A DNA stretch of 64,000 nucleotides from Ulva prolifera (Eukaryota > Chlorophyta > Ulvophyceae > Ulvales > Ulvaceae). The notes beneath the pieces were generated by a model, which was given only the letters and a program-made list of their open reading frames with translations, was not told the origin of the DNA and did not search any database. Where the stretch lies: contig CM041197.1 of the NCBI GenBank assembly GCA_023078555.1, positions 6,097,810-6,161,809 of the forward strand, read 5' to 3'. Each line of letters starts with the position of its first letter. Position 1 is the stretch's first letter. The position numbers and the translations under genes are program-made. Below are positions 47,051 to 59,164 of this stretch, one piece after another.

Positions 47051-49735
47051 AGTGTGTAGACCACGATCTTCAAAAACTGTGTACTTTCGAAGCTGGCAGG
47101 CATGGGAGTACGTTTACACTGGCGCGCTCATTTCTTCATGTTGTATACATAAATATCCTGTTATTGTGTGTCAGATATACTGATTTACATTGAGCCCATG
47201 CATGCTTGCATTCTAGCTGTTGTGTAGTCCACGTTCTTCAAAAACTGTGTACTTTCGGAGAAGACATGCATGGGAGGGCCTTTACACACCGCGCTCATTT
47301 CTTCATGTTGTATACATACATATCATGCCAATGTGTGTCAGATGGATAATTTTCATTGACCTCGTGCCCGCGTGCATTCCTACTAGTGTGTAGACCACGA
47401 TCTTCAAAAACTGTGTACTTTCGAAGCTGGCAGGCATGGGAGTACGTTTACATTGGCGCACTCATTTCTTCATGTTGTATACATAAATATCCTGTTAATG
47501 TGTGTCCGATATACTGATTAACATTGAGCCCATGCCCGCGTGCATAATAAATGGTGTGTAGACCACAATCTTCAAAAACTGTGTACTTTCGAAGCTGGCA
47601 GGCATGGGAGTACGTTTACACTGGCGCGCTCATTTCTTCATGTTGTATACATAAATATCCTGTTATTGTGTGTCAGATATACTGATTTACATTGAGCCCA
47701 TGCCTGCTTGCATTCTAGCTGTCGTGTAGTCCACGTTCTTCAAAAACTGTGTACTTTCGGAGAAGACATGCATGGGAGGGCCTTTACACACCGCGCTCAT
47801 TTCTTCATGTTGTATACATACATATCATGTCAATGTGTGTCAGATGGATAATTTTCATTGACCTCGTGCCCGCGTGCATTCCTACTAGTGTGTAGACCAC
47901 GATCTTCAAAAACGGTGTACTTTCGAAGCTGGCAGGCATGGGAGTACGTTTACATTGGCGCGCTCATTTCTTCATGTTGTATACATAAATATCCTGTTAA
48001 TGTGTGTCCGATATACTGATTAACATTGAGCCTATGCCCGCGTGCATAATAAATGGTGTGTAGACCACAATCTTCAAAAACTGTGTACTTTCGGAGAAGA
48101 CATGCATGGGAGGGCCTTTACACACCGCACTCATTTCTTCATGTTGTATACATACATATCATGCCAATGTGTGTCAGATGGATAATTTTCATTGACCTCG
48201 TGCCCGCGTGCATTCCTACTAGTGTGTAGACCACGATCTTCAAAAACTGTGTACTTTCGAAGCTGGCAGGCATGGGAGTACGTTTACATTGGCGCACTCA
48301 TTTCTTCATGTTGTATACATAAATATCCTGTTAATGTGTGTCCGATATACTGATTAACATTGAGCCCATGCCCGCGTGCATAATAAATGGTGTGTAGACC
48401 ACAATCTTCAAAAACTGTGTACTTTCGAAGCTGGCAGGCATGGGAGTACGTTTACACTGGCGCGCTCATTTCTTCATGTTGTATAAATAAATATCCTGTT
48501 ATTGCGTGTCAGATATACTGATTTACATTGAGCCCATGCCTGCTTGCATTCTAGCTGTCGTGTAGTCCACGTTCTTCAAAAACTGTGTACTTTCGGAGAA
48601 GACATGCATGGGAGGGCCTTTACACACCGCGCTCATTTCTTCATGTTGTATACATACATATCATGTCAATGTGTGTCAGATGGATAATTTTCATTGACCT
48701 CGTGCCCGCGTGCATTCCTACTAGTGTGTAGACCACGATCTTCAAAAACGGTGTACTTTCGAAGCTGGCAGGCATGGGAGTACGTTTACATTGGCGCGCT
48801 CATTTCTTCATGTTGTATACATAAATATCCTGTTAATGTGTGTCCGATATACTGATTAACATTGAGCCTATGCCCGCGTGCATAATAAATGGTGTGTAGA
48901 CCACAATCTTCAAAAACTGTGTACTTTCGGAGAAGACATGCATGGGAGGGCCTTTACACACCGCGCTCATTTCTTAATGTTGTATACATACATATCATGC
49001 CAATGTGTGTCAGATGGATAATTTTCATTGACCTCGTGCCCGCGTGCATTCCTACTAGTGTGTAGACCACGATCTTCAGAAACTGTGTACTTTCGAAGCT
49101 GGCAGGCATGGGAGTACGTTTACATTGGCGCACTCATTTCTCCATGTTGTATACATAAATATCCTGTTAATGTGTGTCAGATATACTGATTTACATTGAG
49201 CCCATGCCTGCTTGCATTCTAGCTGTTGTGTAGTCCACGTTCTTCAAAAACTGTGTACTTTCGGAGAAGACATGCATGGGAGGGCCTTTACACACCGCGC
49301 TCATTTCTTCATGTTGTATACATACATATCATGCCAATGTGTGTCAGATGGATAATTTTCATTGACCTCGTGCCCGCGTGCATTCCTACTAGTGTGTAGA
49401 CCACGATCTTCAAAAACTGTGTACTTTCGAAGCTGGCAGGCATGGGAGTACGTTTACATTGGCGCACTCATTTCTTCATGTTGTATACATAAATATCCTG
49501 TTAATGTGTGTCAGATATACTGATTTACATTGAGCCCATGCCTGCTTGCATTCTAGCTGTTGTGTAGTCCACGTTCTTCAAAAACTGTGTACTTTCGGAG
49601 AAGACATGCATGGGAGGGCCTTTACACACCGCGCTCATTTCTTCATGTTGTATACATACATATCATGCCAATGTGTGTCAGATGGATAATTTTCATTGAC
49701 CTCGTGCCCGCGTGCATTCCTACTAGTGTGTAGAC

Positions 49736-50726
49736 CACGATCTTCAGAAACTGTGTACTTTCGAAGCTGGCAGGCATGGGAGTACGTTTACATTGGCGCA
49801 CTCATTTCTCCATGTTGTATACATAAATATCCTGTTAATGTGTGTCAGATATACTGATTTACATTGAGCCCATGCCTGCTTGCATTCTAGCTGTTGTGTA
49901 GTCCACGTTCTTCAAAAACTGTGTACTTTCGGAGAAGACATGCATGGGAGGGCCTTTACACACCGCGCTCATTTCTTCATGTTGTATACATACATATCAT
50001 GCCAATGTGTGTCAGATGGATAATTTTCATTGACCTCGTGCCCGCGTGCATTCCTACTAGTGTGTAGACCACGATCTTCAAAACCTGTGTACTTTCGAAG
50101 CTGGCAGGCATGGGAGTACGTTTACATTGGCGCACTCATTTCTTCATGTTGTATACATAAATATCCTGTTAATGTGTGTCAGATATACTGATTTACATTG
50201 AGCCCATGCCTGCTTGCATTCTAGCTGTTGTGTAGTCCACGTTCTTCAAAAACTGTGTACTTTCGGAGAAGACATGCATGGGAGGGCCTTTACACACCGC
50301 GCTCATTTCTTCATGTTGTATACATACATATCATGCCAATGTGTGTCAGATGGAAAATTTTCATTGAGCTCGTGCCCGCGTGCATTCCTACCAGTGTGTA
50401 GACCACGATCTTCAAAAAATGTGTACTTTCGAAGCTGGCAGGCATGGGAGTACGTTTACATTGGCGCGTTCATTTCTACATGTTGTATACATAAATATCC
50501 TGTTAATGTGCGTCAGATATACTGATTTACATTGAGCCCATGCCTGCTTGCATTCTAGCTGTTGTGCAGTCCACGTTCTTCAAAAACTGTGTACTTTCGG
50601 AGAAGACATGCATGGGAGGGCCTTTACACACCGCGCTCATTTCTTAATGTTGTATACATACATATCATGCCAATGTGTGTCAGATGGAAAATTTTCATTG
50701 ACCTCGTGCCCGCGTGCATTCCTACC
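49736..50726 (+). repeat. Higher-order satellite block, 3,676-bp period, copy 2
   Basis: Copy of 46,060-47,050 with the same rare variants at 49,807, 50,077 and about 50,362. A TTCTTAATG variant at ~50,641 sets it apart from copy 1. Confidence 0.85.
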
Positions 50727-52605
50727 AGTGTGTAGACCACGATCTTCAAAAAATGTGTACTTTCGAAGCTGGCAGGCATGGGAGTACGTTTACATTGGCG
50801 CGTTCATTTCTACATGTTGTATACATAAATATCCTGTTATTGTGTGTCAGATGTACTGATTAACATTGAGCCCATGCCTGCTTGCATTCTAGCTGTTGTG
50901 TAGTCCACGTTCTTCAAAAACTGTGTACTTTCGGAGAAGACATGCATGGGAGGGCCTTTACACACCGCGCTCATTTCTTCATGTAGTATACATACATATC
51001 ATGTCAATGTGTGTCAGATGGATAATTTTCATTGACCTCGTGCCCGCGTGCATTCCTACTAGTGTGTAGACCACGATCTTCAAAAACTGTGTACTTTCGA
51101 AGCTGGCAGGCATGGGAGTACGTTTACATTGGCGCGCTCATTTCTTCATGTTGTATACATAAATATCCTGTTAATGTGTGTCCGATATACTGATTAACAT
51201 TGAGCCTATGCCCGCGTGCATAATAAATGGTGTGTAGACCACAATCTTCAAAAACTGTGTACTTTCGGAGAAGACATGCATGGGAGGGCCTTTACACACC
51301 GCACTCATTTCTTCATGTTGTATACATACATATCATGCCAATGTGTGTCAGATGGATAATTTTCATTGACCTCGTGCCCGCGTGCATTCCTACTAGTGTG
51401 TAGACCACGATCTTCAAAAAATGTGTACTTTCGAAGCTAGCAGGCATGGGAGTACGTTTACATTGGCGCGCTCATTTCTTCATGTTGTATACATAAATAT
51501 CTTGTTAATGTGTGTCCGATATACTGATTAACATTGAGCCCATGCCCGCGTGCATAATAAATGGTGTGTAGACCACAATCTTCAAAAACTTTGTACTTTC
51601 GAAGCTGGCAGGCATGGGAGTACGTTTACACTGGCGCGCTCATTTCTTCATGTTGTATACATAAATATCCTGTTATTGTGTGTCAGATATACTGATTTAC
51701 ACTGAGCCCATGCATGCTTGCATTCTAGCTGTTGTGTAGTCCACGTTCTTCAAAAACTGTGTACTTTCGGAGAAGACATGCATGGGAGGGCCTTTACACA
51801 CCGCGCTCATTTCTTCATGTTGTATACATACATATCATGCCAATGTGTGTCAGATGGATAATTTTCATTGACCTCGTGCCCGCGTGCATTCCTACTAGTG
51901 TGTAGACCACGATCTTCAAAAACTGTGTACTTTCGAAGCTGGCAGGCATGGGAGTACGTTTACATTGGCGCACTCATTTCTTCATGTTGTATACATAAAT
52001 ATCTTGTTAATGTGTGTCCGATATACTGATTAACATTGAGCCCATGCCCGCGTGCATAATAAATGGTGTGTAGACCACAATCTTCAAAAACTGTGTACTT
52101 TCGAAGCTGGCAGGCATGGGAGTACGTTTACACTGGCGCGCTCATTTCTTCATGTTGTATACATAAATATCCTGTTATTGTGTGTCAGATATACTGATTT
52201 ACATTGAGCCCATGCCTGCTTGCATTCTAGCTGTCGTGTAGTCCACGTTCTTCAAAAACTGTGTACTTTCGGAGAAGACATGCATGGGAGGGCCTTTACA
52301 CACCGCGATCATTTCTTCATGTTGTATACAACCATATCATGCCAATGTGTGTCAGATGGATAATGTTCATTGACCTCGTGCCCGCGTGCAATTCTGCTAG
52401 TGTGTAGACCACGATCTTCAAAAACTGTGTACTTTCGAAGCTGGCAGGCATGGGAGTACGTTTACATTGGCGCACTCATTTCTTCATGTTGTATACATAA
52501 ATATCCTGTTAATGTGTGTCAGATATACTGATTTACATTGAGCCCATGCCTGCTTGCATTCTAGCTGTTGTGTAGTCCACGTTCTTCAAAAACTGTGTAC
52601 TTTCG

Positions 52606-54458
52606 CACTAGCACGATTGAACACTCACTAAACAGGGGGTTACACAGTCTCTACACAGTCCTCATCAGGTCACTAGGAGCTTGCGTACGACCGTATAATG
52701 AGTTGTTGATGAAGCCTGGAGGACCTAGTAGTGATGGATTGGGGACCTCGTAAGAGCACGGATGACACATCCTTAGCATATGATGTTGCAGGGAGTCCCC
52801 TGCCGGTCCTTGCAGACTCCGCACCTGGTCATCACCTGGTCATCTTCGCCAGTGATTGGCTAAGGACCGCCTAGAGGTTGCAAGAAAGCAGGTTTGGGCA
52901 TTGAGGGGCTCCTAGTGACTACCTAGGGCCTCGCTGAGGATCAGCTATGGAGCAAACGTGAACTCGTGTGGTCCATGGTGATCCAGATTGATCATGCAAT
53001 GACCTCCTAGGCAGTCTATGTGGACGGGGTGGCACCAGGCCGGTGTGGCACGAGGCCGCAATAAGTAGATGCAATTCCATTGTGTGGATGCATAGAACAT
53101 TGTGTCTCAAACACACCACTCATGCCGACATCGCTGTGTATCACAGGTAGAAAAGTCAGAACTGGATGGGAACATGTATCAAGGACATGAAGCACAATAT
53201 ACAGTCAATTCCATCTCTACGCACAGATTATGTGGCCATATGTTACATCGAGCGCCAAGGACCCCTAAAAGTAAAGTCTCCCCGCTTGAAGACGCATACT
53301 GGAGCCTCTTAAAACATACAAAAATGCACAAGTATTGGCGCCTGACTTGCATCCTAAAGGAGCCCGCAGTTAAACTGCAATTTCCCGGTCCACCCCACTG
53401 CAGTCTCATCTCACATCCATAGGACCATTCTGTAATGTGACTGAAATACTTCACTTGCTTGTCTCTGGCTCCACAGCCTCTCTTCAGCGCAGACATCAAA
53501 TATAGTCAAAGCCTGCATAAGAATCATGTTCACATAACTAGACAGCTCGCAACAACAACAAGATGCTCTGCACAATTTCGCATGCAATACAATTCACTAG
53601 ACAGTGGCCAAGTGGGATTCTTTACATCACACGAAACATACCGCATAATGTCAGATCTGAGATGGCTCTTTAAAAAATATAACCATTGTTGTGTGACGTG
53701 TGCAGTCCCAGGCGCTTCTTCACATTCCTAATTCATCTGCATGCCAAAAATTCTGTTACGAATCTGGTATGAGCATGCAAAGGACTGACTTTGGGCACTC
53801 TTGGCATGTGAAACACCACACACTTTCAGGTTGAGAATGACACTTCAAGAGGTTTTCCAAGAATACAGGTGGCGAGGCGGGCAGCATCAACACCACACCA
53901 GCAATCAGGCCAAGAACACTCTGAGATGTAATTATGCTAGTGCAAAGGCAACGCATGCCATGAACTCACAATGCACCACATCTGCATGTGCAGGCCCAAA
54001 GACAATGTGTTGACATCAGAAACATGCACCTAGATAGCATGATTCGCATTTTGCAATGCATCGAAGTGCATGTGTAGCATGTGCAAATCAAGATCAGTAT
54101 GAGAGCTTTGCATACCGCAGCGGGAATGATCATATTTTAGCCTTAGAGGCAGACTCTGTACAGCTTTGAATAGATCTACACTTGGCACGGCATTTTGTAA
54201 TTCCTTGACATTGTCTGATATGCCTGCATGGTCATAAAGTCTGTGAGATGAGGCAGTGGAGAAATATATAGCAGCCTGGTACTACAGAAATGTTTACTTG
54301 CTTCAGAAAGGCATACATGCAAGGGCAACATGACTGACAATGACTGCATATTTCAATGGATCACACTGATCAAGCTCGCATGGTGTGGGGCAGGTTAAAA
54401 TACAGTCACTGCCGGTGCTAAGCAGCCAACTGGTGTCAAGTGGAGACGTCGGGGGAAC
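52606..54458. other. Non-satellite DNA at the array edge, no recognised gene
   Basis: Starts abruptly with CACTAGCACGATTG after satellite. It has a 12-bp inverted repeat (GTCACTAGGAGC at 52,669-52,680 and its complement at 52,908-52,919) and a tandem CACCTGGTCAT pair near 52,823-52,845. The longest frames (106 codons at 53,102-53,422 and on the other strand) have no motif or codon pattern I trust. Sequence appears once in the window. Confidence 0.6.
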
Positions 54459-54518
54459 TGATGTGACCACAAGTGCATTAGGATGGTATACCATCCTGAT
54501 GCACTTGTGGACACATCA
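54459..54518. repeat. 60-bp near-perfect palindrome
   Basis: Centre between 54,488 and 54,489 (AGGATGGTATACCATCCT is self-complementary). Arms of 30 bp pair with two mismatches (54,466/54,511 and 54,479/54,498). It could extrude a cruciform or mark a head-to-head join of two element ends. Confidence 0.9.
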
Positions 54519-55186
54519 TTGTCAGCGCGCGCGCTACGTAGGAACCCCCCCGGAATCATGGGGTGGCCGTAATATTGCCAGACCACGCGCCGTGACGGCC
54601 TATCGACGCCCGAATACTTCATTACTGACCAAAACGCGGAGGTGTATGATGACAGGTGTCCGCGTGACGGCCCGGCGTGTGGGGGGCACGCGTGCCTTTA
54701 ATGGTGGGGCGGACACGGTGCACGCCCTGTATCGAGCCCCAACACGCCCACAGGCTGCGGCAAACACGTTTGTTTTTGCTCAAAATGTATTCGTGCATCG
54801 CTCGCGTTGTCCTGCCAAGTCACGCGGCCCGGATGGACGATCATCGCAACATTGCGTCATCCGAATGCAGTAGCAATGCAGCAAGTGCAAGTCCGTCGCC
54901 CCGGTTGCGCATCGGCCAACCTGAGGCCTGCATACTGCAATTTAGTGTATGCAGAGGTCTCCTGGGGTCGATACGTTTGCGATCGCAGGCGTCACGACAT
55001 GTGCCATGCCCGATTGCTGCTAATCGGTGGTCTGTTCAGCTTCATAAGCTCACCTACCGCCCACATTTCGCGAAACTGTCTTCATACACCCCTGAAGAAC
55101 GTGATTATTGGGATATTTGATAGAAAAAACGAGAGAATTTAGCACCAGCGTGACGGTGATCTGGCCAGCCCAGAAATCGCGCTTTT

Positions 55187-55187
<1 letters not shown>

Positions 55188-55230
<43 letters not shown>
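55188..55230 (+). repeat. Poly-G tract, 43 bases
   Basis: An uninterrupted run of G between GCTTTTC and TTCCCACG. Such runs can form G-quadruplexes and are prone to length error in sequencing and assembly, so the stated length should be treated with caution. Confidence 0.95.
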
Positions 55231-55232
<2 letters not shown>

Positions 55233-56266
55233 CCCACGTAGTCTGCTGCAGCGCGCAGGTGCTGCTGCAGCGTGCAGGTCACATCGGAATCAACAACGGC
55301 GTCATCACAATATGCATGCATTTGCGCGCACATATCCACATGGCCTTCGTCGTCAACTACCTCGGATATCATGTAACAACGTCAAGAACTTTGAAGAATC
55401 TTAAGCGAAACGCTGCAGCAGATGCAAACTCGTCTACAGCAGTGCCATTACCTGGGTGGACAGAGCAACAATGTCATACGCCGACGCAGGGTGCGGTAAA
55501 GCAGCTCCGAATTCACCTCACCGTTGTTCCAGCTCTTATCGAACAGCGGGTATGAGCGCAAGCACGTACCAACATGTCACTTCGTAAACGTCCATGACTC
55601 GTTGACTGTGCATCTTATGTGACGAGTAGTGGCGATTCAATGGAGCACCTGCGTCAATGCGCATTCTGTCAATCGTCTCGTTGGACCGCATAGACCGGAG
55701 GCGTTCGGTTGTCAGCACACGACCGTCAACACCAGGCGTTATTGGACATAAAGTCTGCCACACATTACTGATATTCATGTAGTACCATCAGTAAAAAAAC
55801 AAACAGACTCTCCCGTGAACGGCAAGGCAGCGCCGCACGATCGCAGGCCTCACAGAAGGCAAGCAAAGCACCATTGTGAATTAAGTTAAAACGCAAACCG
55901 AGATAAAGACGCACCGTGTATACATGTTATGCTGGCCTTCTTAGGCATCCTTGCGCAGAGCTGATCGAGCTGTGCAGGTCGCGATGGTCAACAACGCTTG
56001 AAACAAAGCGACCGACAACGGCAAGCCCCATGTTGGATACAGATCAAGTTAATGACTACAATTGCATCTATCAAGTCATAACTAATGGCGCTGCAATCCA
56101 GGTGCGCCTGTAATGGGCATGGGACCAGCAGCCGCCAAGTATGGCTCCGGCTCAGGTGTTACGAGCCAATACATGGAATAACGCTATTAAATGATACATG
56201 CCAAATGGAATCCCGGCTAAGAATGCGCGCATGTTGATTGTGCAAGCTGCAGAAGCAGTGATCTCG

Positions 56267-56298
56267 CGCCGGTGGCAAAGCCCCTGTAGCCACCGGCG
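56267..56298. other. 10-bp-stem hairpin
   Basis: CGCCGGTGGC and GCCACCGGCG flank a 12-base loop. No T run follows, so it is not a bacterial-type terminator; role unknown. Confidence 0.6.
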
Positions 56299-56885
56299 AC
56301 GTGTGGCATGCAGAGCTCTGCAGCGTCCCTTGTACGAACACCTCCACATTCTCCGGCTGACCACGTCTCAGCTGAAAAGGAATCAGGGATACCTGTTGAC
56401 GTGGGCAACGCCACATATGTTGACTGGAAAGGGTACCCTGACGTCAGCTAATAAAAACATGCATGGCCAACAGCAGCTATGCTCAGGCTCGACCGTGCAC
56501 GCCATGGTGTGATCACCTCGAAGATTGATTCACTGGACTGCGGCCAGTGCTAATGAGCATGTGCTGTGCAAGTGAGGGTTGTACACCATGCAAACGCTTG
56601 GCAAGCTGCACTGCGTCACAACAACAAATTTCAAGGCATGGCCGAGCCGGCGCAACGCCGCACATGCTGTGGGTGGGTGCTCCCACCTACCAGTACCTAC
56701 GGCGTGATATCCTGAACAAACCCGCACGTGCGCAGCTGGACTACCACTGCACAAGACGCCGCTGACAAGACAAAGATCACCTCGAGGTGAGGCTCATATA
56801 CACCAGCAGGGCCATGTATCTCACAATCGATGTAAATCCGAACAGTGCTCACCATTCCAGGCTGCAAATGCAAGGCAGAGTGTAA

Positions 56886-57509
56886 TGCTGTAGAGCAGCA
56901 CTGCATGCAGAGGGGGAGGGGGGTGGGTGGTGCGGTGATGCAGAATTCTGTGAAGGCACGCCAGCAAGCACGCAGTGCAATTGCTGTGGAGCAGCACTGT
57001 TCTGACATCGAGGGGTGTGTGGTGCGGCGATGCAGCATTCTGTGAAGGCACGCCAGCAAGCACGCAGTGCAATTGCTGTGGAGCAGCACTGTTCTGACAG
57101 CGAGGGGTGGGTGGTGCGGTGATGCAGCATTCTGTGAAGGCACGCCATCAAGCACTCAGTGCAATTGCTGAGGAGCAGCACTGTTCTGACAGCGAGGGGT
57201 GGGTGGTGCGGTGATGCAGCATTCTGTGAAGGCACGCCAGCAAGCACTCAGTGCAATTGCTGTGGAGCAGCACTGTTCTGACATCGAGGGGTGTGTGGTG
57301 CGGCGATGCAGCATTCTGTGAAGGCACACCAGCAAGCACTCAGTGCAATTGCTGAGGAGCAGCACTGTTCTGACAGCGGGGGGTGGGTGGTGCGGCGATG
57401 CAGCATTCTGTGAAGGCACACCAGCAAGCACTCAGTGCAATTGCTGAGGAGCAGCACTGTTCTGACAGCGAGGGGTGGGTGGTGCGGTGATGCAGCATTC
57501 TGTGAAGGC
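56886..57509 (+). repeat. 92-bp minisatellite (~7 units)
   Basis: GCAATTGCTG recurs every 92 bp (about 56,978; 57,070; 57,162; 57,254; 57,346; 57,438). Units carry GAGCAGCACTGTTCTGACA and TGATGCAGCATTCTGTGAAGGCA. Variants are TGTGGAGCAG/TGAGGAGCAG and GACATCGAGG/GACAGCGAGG. The first unit is degenerate and the last is cut at TGTGAAGGC by the CACTA insertion. Open frames across it are by-products of repetition. Confidence 0.93.
57507..57509. other. Presumed target-site duplication GGC of CACTA copy 2
   Basis: The minisatellite unit normally reads TGTGAAGGCACGCC; here it is cut after GGC by CACTACAAG. The matching GGC on the far side lies outside the window, so this is half the evidence. Confidence 0.6.
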
Positions 57510-57534
57510 CACTACAAGAAACCTGACTGGCCCA
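57510..57534 (+). repeat. CACTA terminal inverted repeat of copy 2
   Basis: The same 25 bases as the complement of 29,479-29,503. The partner terminus is not in the window. Confidence 0.93.
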
Positions 57535-58452
57535 GACTCACAGAAGGGGCACATTGTGAGGCGCACTTGGTGCAGTTGGATGAGTCCGAGTGTAGCTCTG
57601 GGGGCACATTTGCCTGAACTCTGGGGCTGACATTGGCAAGGGGCTGAAGCCGGCTGCGGTCGTGAGTGGCGTTATTCTGTACAGAAACAAGATCCATTCA
57701 ATACATCAAGTACATGAAACGTAACATGTCCGTTAGTGGTGGCAAGCGGCGACTCTGGCGCGCAGCGATCGCTTCGGATCATACAGAGCCTAGCTCCGTG
57801 GGGCAATAACTATATGGTTAGCCGGTCTACGCGCAATGCTTATAACGCATAAATGATGCGAAAGCAGTGGGCGATGTAGGTAGTTGCGTAAGTATATGCA
57901 GCGTTGTGTGGTGTACGGGATTTCGGCACTGGACGGCTGGATGCATGCTTGGAAGTCGCCGAGGTGGGTGGTGTTTGTCGTGGCGGGATCGAGCTGGAAG
58001 TCTTCCACCTATGCCGTAAATCGTGGCAAACGTGTCAACCAAACATTGGTGTAATTTGAGTTCCTTGTGACTATAAGATGGTGCTTCAGGGCATAGAAGT
58101 AGGCAGAAGGAGGCTGTGGCACATCACCATGGTTCTGCTCCTATGTGAGCACAGAAGTGACCCTTACCACCAAGGGGCTGGAAGTGCCCTTGGCCCAATG
58201 GCAGTTTCTCGGGTATCAGGGCCAATTATTATGAGCTGGTGGCAGAATCTGCCACTGATGCAATTAGGGTCACATTCCTCTGCACTGCTAGGAGGAGATC
58301 ATGGTGGTGCTTCCAGAGCTCGAAAACATGTAGCATGCAGCCGTACAGTACTGATAAGCGACCTACTGTTCTCATATGGCTTGTGAAGGTTACAATCTGT
58401 AGGCTGGAGGCAGCTAATACCCGTCCCTCATTCCTATGACACCTGGTCGCCA

Positions 58453-58770
58453 TCATGATGATTGCACAAGCCACTGCAGGGTGAGAGGGGGCTGCACTAT
58501 CACAACAACACATGAATCAGCAAGCAACACAAAACGGTCCAAAACAAAATCTTCAAATGTGCTGCAGCCTCTCTCTGGAGCTGTGGTCTTGTTCTGCACC
58601 TCTGCATCTAGCCTCAATACTTCTTCGACCTCTGCCGCCCTGACGTCCTCTTCCTCTGCATGAAATGCCAAATCAGAACTCATTGCTGCTGGCATATAGT
58701 TGTGTGCAACAGAGCTGGACCGCCGTAGCAGAAAGATGTGGCCAGGGAAGGATACACCAACAAATGCCAT
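58453..58770 (-). CDS. CACTA copy 2 open frame E (105 aa), unknown function
   Basis: Counterpart of 28,252-28,599, starting MAFVGVSFPGH. Residues 1-103 are identical; a 9-bp ATG/ATC-type insertion then gives SS and a stop. The change in the C-terminus suggests the true coding end, if any, lies before it. No family recognised. Confidence 0.3.
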   Translation of the reverse strand: MAFVGVSFPGHIFLLRRSSSVAHNYMPAAMSSDLAFHAEEEDVRAAEVEEVLRLDAEVQNKTTAPERGCSTFEDFVLDRFVLLADSCVVVIVQPPLTLQWLVQSS

Positions 58771-59164
58771 AATTGCAATGGAAACCAGAAATGTGACATA
58801 GAGAGTGCCTCACAACTACGTACAGCATCTATTGACAGTGAGCAAACCTGGATATGGTTAAAACTGCGAATTCAATGCGAGCAAGCATGCTCATTGCGCT
58901 CCCCGACTGCCTTATGCTGCAAGGCAGGGAGTGGGGACATGCAACGTTTGGTGACACACCTTGGCACATGGCAAGCTTAGCTGTGGGTCTGCGTTGCACT
59001 GTTCTGTGTTGGATTCTATGTCAGCACCTGCACATCGAAGCATTTCATCTTGGGTACAAACATGGCGCCACGTGCACTAGGCTGCTGCTAGGGCAAGAAC
59101 AGCACACACGTCGTAGTGGCCGTACCCATGGCAGCTAGACTGTATGCTGTTGATACAGCTGCTG

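Larger units (their letters stand above)
29504..52605 (+). repeat. Satellite array, right block (same family)
   Basis: Continuation of the 1-16,620 array in the same orientation. The a-b dimer (334-335 bp) dominates, with many c monomers (CATAATAAATGGTGTG) giving trimers and longer units. Typical variants here are GGATAATTTTCATTG and ATACATAAATATCCTG, rarer in the left block. Local patterns: 502-bp trimers around 30,540-32,050; a five-monomer (~836-bp) repeat marked by AACGGTG at ~47,911 and ~48,747; a 3,676-bp unit (46,060-47,050 against 49,740-50,730); and the ACAACCATATC variant near 35,782, 41,131, 43,138, 44,476 and 52,330. The array ends within ACTTTCG at 52,605. Confidence 0.97.
54519..56885. 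other. Single-copy-looking DNA, no recognised gene
   Basis: GC-rich to 55,250, then mixed. Many overlapping frames of 60-160 codons on both strands but none with recognisable domains; the longest (54,385-54,873) crosses the palindrome and is probably chance. It contains the G run (55,188-55,230), a GCTGCTGCAGCG direct repeat just after it, and a hairpin at 56,267-56,298. Confidence 0.5.

Noticed and set aside
29504..52605. CRISPR array from regular repeats
   Set aside because: Repeats and would-be spacers are both repeated, units are ~167 bp, and there are no cas genes; this is a eukaryotic satellite.
52606..53942. Possible second, smaller CACTA element (starts CACTAGCA at 52,606; ...TGCTAGTG ends at 53,942)
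   Set aside because: Only the first 8 bases match well, and the neighbouring triplets (TCG and CAA) do not form a duplication.
54385..54873. 162-codon open frame
   Set aside because: It runs through the palindrome and GC-rich DNA with no domain, and equally long frames overlap on the other strand.
56886..57509. Minus-strand frames such as LAGVPSQNAASPHH repeated
   Set aside because: Repetition of the 92-bp unit; period is not a multiple of three and frames restart in each unit.
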